64,000 bases of DNA from Hyphomicrobiales bacterium (GTDB taxonomy: Bacteria; Pseudomonadota; Alphaproteobacteria; Rhizobiales; Rhizobiaceae). The stretch lies in contig UEIJ01000027.1 of NCBI GenBank assembly GCA_900470195.1, forward strand, positions 19,725 to 83,724. Direction: 5' to 3'. Below, one piece after another: positions 26,475 to 33,963 of this stretch; the first letter of the stretch is position 1; every line of letters starts with the position of its first letter. Both the position numbers and the translations under genes were made by a program. Below the pieces are notes generated by a model. It did no database searches. It saw only the letters and a list, made by a program, of their open reading frames with translations, and was not told where the DNA came from.

Positions 26475-27974
26475 TCATACAACAGGCGGGAGGTGGTGCG
26501 CGATGAGATCCCGCACGGCCAAAACGAGCTGATTCAGTGGTTGATCATCATGATAAACTGGCACTACCTGCCTTATCAGCGACTGGAGAGCGGCAGTTCC
26601 ATTTGCTCGATCTTTTCCGGGTTGCATGTCATAAGCCTGCGCTGCGGCAAGCAATTCGATGGCAATGACAATCTCAAGATTGGCCAATATCGCAAGCGCC
26701 TTGTCGGCAGCGGGGGCCGCATGGGTCAGTATATCTTCCTGAAGCGCGGACGTGATACCTCCATCCAAACTGGCTGGAGCGGCGAGACGGCGGTTCTCCG
26801 CAACCAGAGAAGCAGCGGTATACTGAATAATCATGAAGCCTGACGACACGCCGCCCGGTTCCGCAAGGAAGGCCGGCAGGCCGCTGACCAACGGGTTAAC
26901 AAGGCGATCTATTCGCCGCTCCGATATTGCTGCGAGTTCGGCGGCGGCCACCCCCAGATTATCCATTGCCAGTCCCAGTGCGGCTCCAACAGCATGAGCT
27001 TGAGAATGAACTTCTGGATGTTCCGGAGTACCGGCTACAACGGGGTTGTCAGTTACGCTTGCAAGCTCCCGGTCCACTACGCGTCCCACTTCCTCGTGTA
27101 CGTCATGGATGGCGCCATGAATCTGGGGGACTGCTCGCAGACTGAGCGGGTCCTGCGTGCGAGAGCCGGCCGAAGAAGCCAAAAGCTCACTGCCGTCAAG
27201 TAGCCGTCGCAATCTTTGGCTCGTTTTCTCGATGCCAGCCGATTTGCGCAGCGCGAGAGGCGCTGCAGCAAAGGGATTATTCTGCGCGCCAAGCATCTCG
27301 TAGGTCAGTGCAGCAGCTGCATCCGCCCAACCAAGAAGTCGTTCCAATCGTGCAAGTGCCAAACTGGCCAAACCGGTCGCGCATGGCGTTCCATTAACCA
27401 GAATGAGCCCCTCCTTGGCTTCGAGTATAATTGGGTCTAACCCGACACAACGCATGGCTTCGTGCCCACTGATACTACGACCGTCTACCTGAGCACTGCC
27501 TTCACCGATTAAAACCAAACCGATTGCGGCCGCGTGGGTAAGATAGCCAACCGATCCCTTTGACGGTATCTGTGGCAGAATATCCGCATTCAGCAGGGCT
27601 ATGAGTGCGCTGAGCGTTTTCGTGCGTATGCCCGAATAACCATGTGCCACATTGGCAATCTGAGCAGCCATGATTGCTCGTGTCTCTTCTCGCCCAAGGA
27701 TGGGGCCCACGCCGCATGAATGGCTGAGCAAAATATTCCGTGACAGTTGTTGTTGATCGTGACGATCAATCACCTCGTCGCAAAGCGCTCCGACCCCGGT
27801 ATTAATTCCGTAGCCTCTTATTTCCTTTTCGATGATTGCGTCGACAATCGTCCGTGCGCGCTTCACCCTGAGCAATGCCCCTTCCGACAACGCAAGGCTG
27901 TTGCCTGCGGCTATAGCTGCAACCTCACGCCATCCCAGCCCGGTATCCAGTCGTGTTATGCTATGGGCGTTCAT
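26475..27974 (-). CDS. HAL/PAL-family protein lacking the MIO triad
   Basis: A 499-residue member of the aromatic amino-acid ammonia-lyase family. Conserved parts: YGINTGVG (Y55), LSRNILLSHSCGVGP, the NGT loop, DPLSLRAVPQIHG, TDNPVV, and QEDILTHA. The family's cofactor-forming site, normally GSVGASGDLAP, reads GSVGYLTHAAA (140-150), a net loss of three residues that removes Ala-Ser-Gly. It therefore should not make the MIO electrophile and is not predicted to be a normal histidine, phenylalanine or tyrosine ammonia-lyase. It may be a MIO-independent paralog. ATG at 27974 with GGGGAA upstream; 302 bp downstream of the SorC regulator, same strand. Confidence 0.8.
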   Translation of the reverse strand: MNAHSITRLDTGLGWREVAAIAAGNSLALSEGALLRVKRARTIVDAIIEKEIRGYGINTGVGALCDEVIDRHDQQQLSRNILLSHSCGVGPILGREETRAIMAAQIANVAHGYSGIRTKTLSALIALLNADILPQIPSKGSVGYLTHAAAIGLVLIGEGSAQVDGRSISGHEAMRCVGLDPIILEAKEGLILVNGTPCATGLASLALARLERLLGWADAAAALTYEMLGAQNNPFAAAPLALRKSAGIEKTSQRLRRLLDGSELLASSAGSRTQDPLSLRAVPQIHGAIHDVHEEVGRVVDRELASVTDNPVVAGTPEHPEVHSQAHAVGAALGLAMDNLGVAAAELAAISERRIDRLVNPLVSGLPAFLAEPGGVSSGFMIIQYTAASLVAENRRLAAPASLDGGITSALQEDILTHAAPAADKALAILANLEIVIAIELLAAAQAYDMQPGKDRANGTAALQSLIRQVVPVYHDDQPLNQLVLAVRDLIAHHLPPVV

Positions 27975-28276
27975 CGGGCTATTCCCCTCATTGAATTGTC
28001 AGGTCTAACGCCGCATCAAAGAGACGGCTAAAGGCCTGCTTTTGTGTAACTATCTTCAAATTCTGTGCTGCGGCCACTCAATGGATTTTCATCCTATGGC
28101 GCACGCCGGATTGGTCCAGAGATCGGTAAGTCAATCCCATTGAGCAGTTTGATTAGTGTCTCGTTCATTTGGTAGCATGCTCGGGAAGAATGGCAATATT
28201 CATGCCATGATCTGACGAGTTTCACTCTCCCATTTTTGGCGCGACTTCCCATGGTGAGCCTCACCACGCTATGCCG
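27975..28276. other. Gene-free gap between SorC regulator and HAL-like gene
   Basis: About 300 bp with no convincing gene. A short inverted repeat TGGCA-N7-TGCCA (28191-28207) is the only structure noticed. It may hold the promoter of the HAL-like gene, or be a leader within a common leftward transcript. Confidence 0.3.
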
Positions 28277-29251
28277 TCATAGAATAGCTATTAGCGCCTC
28301 GGCTGCGTCTCCATCTATGATTAGGCCATTCACGATCCCACTTTTGAGCAGTGCTTTGGCTGCGGCGGCTTTTTCCTGTCCGGCGATGAGCAGGACCACT
28401 TGAACCTTCTTTAACTCGGCAAAGCTGAGAGCAATGGTACGCTGGTTCATCTCGTGCTCGACCTGCCGCCCATCCTTGTCAAAAAAGATACCGTTGGTGT
28501 CACCGATCGCGCCGGCGGCACGCAGGCTTTCGAGTTCCGATTTGCTCAGCATGTTCTGGCGACGCAGCAGCGAATCCTCTGTCAGTTCACCGGCGCTGAC
28601 GAAGCAGACGGAGGCCGTGCGGGCGATCTCCATCGCACGAGCCACGGAGCGTTGCGAAATGAGAACTTTTCGGTCTTCTGCGGAATCGGCAATGAAAGGA
28701 ACAGGCAGGAAGAATCCTTGCCCGCCTGTCCGTCGCGCCAGCATGTGCACGACTTCGAACGGATTGTAGGCTGAATTTGCGGTCAGCGATCCCATGACGG
28801 AAATGAAGCGTGCCTGCGGTGCGCGTACACCTGCAAGTTGCAAAGTCATCTGTTCAATGGTTCGCCCCCAACCGGTGCCGATGGTCGCTTGCTCATTGTC
28901 GGCGAGAAAGTTCTTCAGATAAGTAGCGGCGGCGACACCAACGGCGCGGAAGGAAACCTGTTTGCGGATTTCCGATGCTGTGTCTTCATCAGCGTGGAAG
29001 CCAAATGGTGGTGTGGAAATACAAAAATCCAGACCGTACCGACGCATCAATTCATTTTCTACCGGTAATGTCCCAGCGTTCTGATGATCGATGGAGATGC
29101 TTACCAGACCGCTTTCGCGAGCTTCGCCCAATATCTTGTTCACACGGGCTCGAGTTAGGCCAAGCCGGGTCGCAGTCGCCTCCTGGTTGAATCCGCCAAC
29201 ATAATAGAGCCATGCCACGCGCACCATAAGGCTGTCTTCGGATTCGTTCAT
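28277..29251 (-). CDS. SorC/DeoR-family sugar-responsive transcriptional regulator
   Basis: A 324-residue regulator: N-terminal helix-turn-helix (about 10-50, with GFNQEATATRLGLTRARVNK) and a C-terminal sugar-phosphate-binding domain with IGTGWGRTIEQM. ATG at 29251 with GAGGGA upstream (a much longer in-frame reading to 29686 is not supported). It diverges from a polyol operon (binding protein remnant, FGGY kinase, two SDRs) and a perfect inverted repeat lies 30-60 bp upstream of its start, so it probably represses that operon and itself. It resembles the SorC regulator at 7007-8041 in architecture. Confidence 0.88.
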   Translation of the reverse strand: MNESEDSLMVRVAWLYYVGGFNQEATATRLGLTRARVNKILGEARESGLVSISIDHQNAGTLPVENELMRRYGLDFCISTPPFGFHADEDTASEIRKQVSFRAVGVAAATYLKNFLADNEQATIGTGWGRTIEQMTLQLAGVRAPQARFISVMGSLTANSAYNPFEVVHMLARRTGGQGFFLPVPFIADSAEDRKVLISQRSVARAMEIARTASVCFVSAGELTEDSLLRRQNMLSKSELESLRAAGAIGDTNGIFFDKDGRQVEHEMNQRTIALSFAELKKVQVVLLIAGQEKAAAAKALLKSGIVNGLIIDGDAAEALIAIL

Positions 29252-29280
29252 CGGTCCCTCGCTTCGATCGTACGCCAAAA

Positions 29281-29311
29281 TTACAAATGTATTTTCGTTT
29301 GACATTTGTAA
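29281..29311. promoter_or_regulatory. Perfect inverted repeat, candidate SorC operator
   Basis: TTACAAATGT (29281-29290) and ACATTTGTAA (29302-29311) are exact 10-bp complements separated by 11 bp. The site lies between the SorC regulator and the polyol operon. Its core ACATTTGT recurs upstream of the PTS operons at 2101, 2197 and 13876. The rest of the 29252-29587 gap has nothing else I can support. Confidence 0.7.
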
Positions 29312-29587
29312 TTTGACGACGCTTAATACCAATCGTTCCGGCGGACAAGAGCGCGAAAGAGCGGGCAGGTCAATCGGAATGGAACCTGAAGCAGAGGCGG
29401 CGGAATGGCGGTCCTGGAGGAGCAGGGACGAACATTCGCCGGTGCGCCGGGTGTGGAGGAATGGCGGAAGGGCGATGACGCCTTTCGTGACGGCCACTGA
29501 ACAGCTCGAACTGAACTGAATGTGTGCCGGGAAACAGCAATTCAAAGCTAGATGTGGAGCCAACCACATGGCTTTTGGGAGGAAAAA

Positions 29588-29821
29588 ATGGGTTCGGGAC
29601 TTTTCAAGAAGACACTGGCTGTCGCAGCTCTGGCCATGCTCATGGGTACGGCAAGCGCGTCGGCCACCAACGTGGCCTGGGTGCATTCCAACGCTGCGGC
29701 GCAGTCCGAGCAGCGCGCAAAGGCAGGCTTTGACGCTTGGCTGAAGGAAACCAACAAGGATTGGAGCATAAGCGTGCTTGATAGCGGGGGCTCGGGCGAA
29801 CGCACGGGCGCGGGTTTATGA
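29588..29821 (+). pseudogene. 5' fragment of a sugar ABC transporter substrate-binding protein
   Basis: The first 77 codons of a periplasmic sugar-binding protein are present: signal peptide (about 1-26, ending ASASA-TNVAW), then WVHSNAAAQSEQRAKAGF and the family's SVLDSGGSGERT. It then runs directly into the coding sequence of an FGGY kinase, in the wrong frame, and stops at TGA 29819-29821. The usual 250 or so further residues, and the ATPase and permease genes, are missing. ATG has GGGAGGA upstream. It is the left side of a deletion junction near 29790-29812. Confidence 0.85.
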
Positions 29822-31256
29822 CCTGTCCGGCACTTGCCTCGCAAGCGCGGCGGTTACCTATGAAACGAAGTTTTCCAGCGGCGCGCGTGCGGAGCAGAAT
29901 CCGGAAGACTGGTGGTCCTGCTTTGTCCAGGCCGCGCGCAAGGCGATCGCGGAATCGGCTGTCGACCCGTTGGCAATTGAAGCCATCACGCTGGCGACGA
30001 CCAGTTGTACAGTCGTGGCTCTGGATGCGGACGGCAGGCCGTTGCGTCCTTCGATCATCTGGATGGATGTTCGTGCAAGTGCAGAGGCGGATGCGGTACT
30101 CGCCACTGCAGATCAGGCATTGCTGGCCAATGGCGGCGGGCGAGGGCCGGTTTCTGCGGAATGGATGATCCCGAAGGCACTGTGGATCGCGCGCAATGAG
30201 CCGGAAATCTTCGAGAAGGCAGATACAATCTGCGAGTATCAGGATTTTATGACCCTGCGCCTGACCGGTGAAAAGGCCGCGAGCCTCAACAACGTCTCGC
30301 TCCGCTGGCATTATTCGACGGATCGTGGCGGCTTTCCGGTCACGCTTCTGGAGAAACTGGGTCTTAGCGATCTGTTACAGAAATGGCCATCCCGCGTGGT
30401 CGCGCCGGGTGAGGTCATCGGCGGCCTTTGCGCTTCCGCTGCTTCCGAACTCGGTCTTTCACAGAAGGTGAAGGTAGTGCAGGGGGGAGCAGATGCACTG
30501 ATCGGCATGATCGGTCTCGGCGTTGCCAAACCGGGGCAGCTCGCGTTGATAACAGGCTCCTCTCACCTGCAATTTGGTGTTGCGGATAAGCCTTTGTACG
30601 CGCCGGGCATCTGGGGCAGCTATCCCGACATGGTTTATCCGGGGCGCTACATTATTGAAGGGGGGCAGACCTCCACCGGATCGATCATTGCATGGCTCGG
30701 GCGTATGATGAACGGCACCATGGATATGGAAGCGTTGAACGCCAAGGCGGCTGCGCTGGAACCCGGTGCCGAGGGGCTTCTGGTGCAGGATCATTTTCAG
30801 GGTAATCGCACGCCCTATACGGATGCCTTGTCTCGGGGGGCAATCGTGGGACTGACGCTGGCGCATGAGCCGCATCATATCTTCCGCGCCATTATGGAAG
30901 GTATCAGTTTTGGCACCCGCGCCATTCTCGATGCCATGGCCGAGGCCGGTTATCGTGGAGAGGAAATTACCGTCGGTGGTGGCGCCAGCGCATCGCCGCT
31001 CTGGTTGCAAATCCACGCCGACACGGCTGGGCTGCCGGTCTGCGTGCCGCAATCGCGCGATGCTCCTTCTGTCGGAGCCGCGGTTCTAGCCGCCCATGGA
31101 GCGGGCCATTTCGCAAGTATCGATGACGGCATTGCCGCGATGGTCAGGCCGGGCAAACGTATTGAGCCACGCCCGCGCGAAACGGCACTCTACAATGAAA
31201 TCTACCAGCAGTACCGAGCGCTCTATCCGGCGCTGAAAGCCGTTCAGGCTGCCTGA
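29800..31256 (+). pseudogene. FGGY-family pentulose/polyol kinase, N-terminally truncated
   Basis: About 485 residues of an FGGY carbohydrate kinase (ribulokinase/ribitol-kinase-like): EQNPEDWW, TTSCTVVALD, WMDVRA, the second ATPase-domain motif GGGASASPLWLQIHAD and the DAPSVGAAVLAA region are all present. Similarity begins at ARVYDLSGT; the first 10-20 residues, which hold the phosphate-1 motif DxGT, are gone, replaced by the binding-protein fragment. The longest reading uses TTG at 29778 but that leader is out-of-frame binding-protein sequence. It is probably inactive, unless the kinase phosphate loop is supplied elsewhere. Followed by two SDR genes. Confidence 0.85.
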
Positions 31257-31278
31257 GGGGTTGTAGAGGGAGGGCGAA

Positions 31279-32049
31279 ATGCTCAAGGATTTTCAACTGG
31301 TTGGCAAGCGCGCTGTTATCACCGGCGGCGCCCGGGGTATTGGCCGCGCCATAGCGGAGCTTTTTATCGAAGCTGGCGCAACGGTCATCATTACCGACCG
31401 TGATGAAGCGGCGGGTATGAATACTGTGGCGGAACTCAACGCCCGCTGCCCTTCATCTGCAAGCATGTACATTCTGGATGTGACAGATCGCCATGCTGCG
31501 GAGCGAACAGCCGAAGCTATTGCTGCGGAGGTCGGCGTCCCCGATATTCTGGTCAACAATGCAGGCATCGTTCGGAACGGCCCAGCGAGCGAAACGTCAG
31601 AAGCGGATTGGCGCGCCGTGATCGACGTCAATCTTAACGGCGTCTTTTATTGTGCTCAGGCTTTTGGCAAACGCATGGCCGCTGTCGGGCGCGGCGCCAT
31701 CGTCAATATCTCCTCCATGTGCGGCGAGATTGTCGTCTATCCGCAGCCGCAGATTGCCTATAACGCAGCCAAGGCGGGGGTGAACCTCATCACCAAGTCA
31801 TTGGCCGTCGAGTGGGCAAAACAGGGTGTGCGGGTCAATGCCGTTGCGCCGGGTTACACCGCGACGGAATTGACGCTTGCCGGTCGCAGCAACGAGGAAT
31901 GGTTTTCAACCTGGATGCGCATGACGCCACAGGGGCGGCTCGGAGAACCACGAGAGATCGCAAATGCCGTTCTTTTTCTGGCGTCCGATGCAGCAAGCTT
32001 CGTGACGGGAACTGTGCTTGCAGTGGACGGTGGTTACACCGCGCTTTGA
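31279..32049 (+). CDS. SDR-family dehydrogenase, probable polyol/sugar dehydrogenase
   Basis: A 256-residue classical short-chain dehydrogenase: cofactor motif TGGARGIG (about 15-22), NNAG (about 91-94), catalytic YNAAK with the Tyr-Lys pair, and the C-terminal FVTGTVLAVDGGY. In a polyol operon it most likely oxidises an alditol such as arabitol, xylitol or ribitol to the ketose that the (now truncated) kinase would phosphorylate. It lies 22 bp after the kinase and 15 bp before the next SDR. Substrate is inference. Confidence 0.88.
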   Translation: MLKDFQLVGKRAVITGGARGIGRAIAELFIEAGATVIITDRDEAAGMNTVAELNARCPSSASMYILDVTDRHAAERTAEAIAAEVGVPDILVNNAGIVRNGPASETSEADWRAVIDVNLNGVFYCAQAFGKRMAAVGRGAIVNISSMCGEIVVYPQPQIAYNAAKAGVNLITKSLAVEWAKQGVRVNAVAPGYTATELTLAGRSNEEWFSTWMRMTPQGRLGEPREIANAVLFLASDAASFVTGTVLAVDGGYTAL

Positions 32050-32064
32050 TTTTGGGAGAATGAG

Positions 32065-32820
32065 ATGACCGAACAGACAAAAATTGCTCTCGTTACTGGT
32101 GCAAGCCGCGGTATTGGCCGGGCAATTGCGCTTGGCATGGCCAAGCGTGGCTTCGATGTGGCCATCAACGACATTGAGCGTCAGAAAGACGCCTTGCAGG
32201 AAGTGACAAAAGAAATAGAGGGAGCCGGTCGCCGCGCCCTAATCGCCTTAGCTGATGTGAGCAGCAAGGCCGACGTCGAGGCGATGATCAAGAAAACAGC
32301 CGATGCATTTGGCCGGATCGATGCGGTCGTCAACAATGCAGGCATTCTGATTGCCAGCGATGTCGAACACCTCAAGGAAGAGCACTGGGACAGCGTGCTT
32401 GATGTCAATGCAAAGGGCACGTTTCTGGTGATACAGGCCGTACTGCCTTACATGAAGCAGCAGAAATACGGCCGCATCGTCAATATTGCTTCCATCGGGG
32501 GCAAGCACGGCGCGCCTGAACAGGCCCATTATTCAGCGTCGAAGGCCGCTGTCATGGGCTTTACTCGTGTTCTCGCGCAGGAAGTCGGCACTTACGGGAT
32601 CACGGCCAACTGCATCTGCCCGGGAATTATCCTGACCGATATGGGGCGGGTCAACCTGGATGATGCTGCCGTGCGCCAGTCATGGCAGGAAAAGACTGCG
32701 ATGCGTCGCATTGGCGCTCCGGAAGACGTTGTTGGTCCGGTCGCATTTCTGGCGTCCGATGATGCGGCCTTTGTGACGGGGCAAAGCCTCAATGTCGATG
32801 GTGGCATCGTGTTAAGTTAA
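32065..32820 (+). CDS. SDR-family oxidoreductase (FabG-like)
   Basis: A 251-residue classical SDR with TGASRGIGRA (about 11-20), NNAGI, YSASK and the ending VTGQSLNVDGGIVLS. Sequence features are those of sugar/alcohol dehydrogenases often annotated as 3-oxoacyl-ACP reductase. It is the last gene of the polyol operon and may handle a second stereoisomer or the reverse step. ATG at 32065 is preceded by GGGAGAATGAG. A short imperfect hairpin follows before the convergent TetR gene. Confidence 0.85.
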   Translation: MTEQTKIALVTGASRGIGRAIALGMAKRGFDVAINDIERQKDALQEVTKEIEGAGRRALIALADVSSKADVEAMIKKTADAFGRIDAVVNNAGILIASDVEHLKEEHWDSVLDVNAKGTFLVIQAVLPYMKQQKYGRIVNIASIGGKHGAPEQAHYSASKAAVMGFTRVLAQEVGTYGITANCICPGIILTDMGRVNLDDAAVRQSWQEKTAMRRIGAPEDVVGPVAFLASDDAAFVTGQSLNVDGGIVLS

Positions 32821-32885
32821 AGGAGCAACACAGTCGGAGAGCGAAAGCGGCTCTGTCCAAAGGGGCAGTTGCAGGCAAATTATGG

Positions 32886-33512
32886 TTAGGAATCGGAAAG
32901 GGAAGTATCGAGAACCTTTTCGACCATTTCTGTAGCCAGTTGCACGAACGTATCCGTGTTTTCGCCCGTCTGATCAAGGCATGCTTCGAGCCATAATCCA
33001 TCCAGGATGGCGTGTACACAAATAGCAGCGCGCTCGATTTCAGCGGCTGTGACCTCTCGTCCTTCGGCCGCGAGAACCTCGGCAAGAAGCGGCTCGGTTG
33101 CCTGGCGAAGGTTTGCATAGCTTTCATCACGCACCGCCATGATCATTGGGTCCACGCGGTTCTGGCTGATGAACGTCGCCCAAAGCGAAAGCATCCGGTC
33201 ATCGGACGCCTCACCTTCCAGCGTTGCCTTGATAAATTGCAATAGCCGCTGATGCGGTGTCCCCTCCCGTCCTTCCAATATGGCCATACTGGAAGCGGTG
33301 ATCAGTTCCATCGTTCTGCGATAAGCTTCAACGATGAGATTGGCTTTATTTTCAAAGTGATGGCGTATCAGTCCGTTCGTCACGCCGGCACGCGCTGCAA
33401 CTGCACGCACGGTTGTCGCCTGAATTCCAAGCTCGGAAATACACTCCAATGTCGCTTCGATCAATTCGCGGCGACGTTCACTTTCCGGGGCGCGTTTGAA
33501 TAGGCTCGGCAT
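32886..33512 (-). CDS. TetR-family regulator, BetI-like
   Basis: A 208-residue regulator: TetR helix-turn-helix at about 19-60 (TTVRAVAARAGVTNGLIRHHF) and a BetI-like ligand domain (LLQFIKATLEGEASDDRMLSLWATF). BetI repressors sense choline-type quaternary amines. It diverges from an Fe-S flavoprotein of the methylamine-demethylase type at 33964, and a perfect 18-bp palindrome lies 69-86 bp upstream of its start, so regulation of that gene in response to an N-methylated compound is likely. Confidence 0.87.
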   Translation of the reverse strand: MPSLFKRAPESERRRELIEATLECISELGIQATTVRAVAARAGVTNGLIRHHFENKANLIVEAYRRTMELITASSMAILEGREGTPHQRLLQFIKATLEGEASDDRMLSLWATFISQNRVDPMIMAVRDESYANLRQATEPLLAEVLAAEGREVTAAEIERAAICVHAILDGLWLEACLDQTGENTDTFVQLATEMVEKVLDTSLSDS

Positions 33513-33963
33513 TAAACGCAGATTCTCCTTCAGGTCCTGTCTCGCACATCTGGCCGCAAAGGCAAGTAAGAATGCATGTAATTATGCACTTGCATAATAG
33601 CATTGATGTGTATAGTTTTCAGCATAAGCGATTGCCCGGGGAGAGGGCAGCAGGGGAAATACAATCAAGCCGAGGAGCATTCGCAAAAGCTAAATCACGC
33701 GCAAAGCTGAGGGTTATACAGGCGCAGCTGTGCGTGGCGCACTGACTGGCGCCCTTTGATGCGAACCACAGGTGACGCCCACATTCGGTCCGGGCAGCGG
33801 CAACGGTCATGAGACTTGGCGCTTCACCGTCCGCAGTATGATTTCAACGATGAACTGACCACCCATGACGCGTCGGTTTGGATGCATTTGGGGCGACAAC
33901 CTATCGATAGTAATTATTCGGCAAAGCTAGGTTCTAGGGGCCACTTTCCGGAACAATGGAACT
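33513..33963. promoter_or_regulatory. Divergent control region TetR / flavoprotein
   Basis: A 451-bp gap. The perfect palindrome ATTATGCA-CT-TGCATAAT (33581-33598), with further ATGCAT sequence to its left (33573-33578) and an AT-rich stretch to the right, is a good TetR operator. The rest, about 33620-33950, contains no gene I recognise. Confidence 0.65.

Noticed and set aside
26475..27974. Annotation as functional histidine ammonia-lyase HutH
   Set aside because: The Ala-Ser-Gly MIO triad is absent and no other hut genes are nearby.
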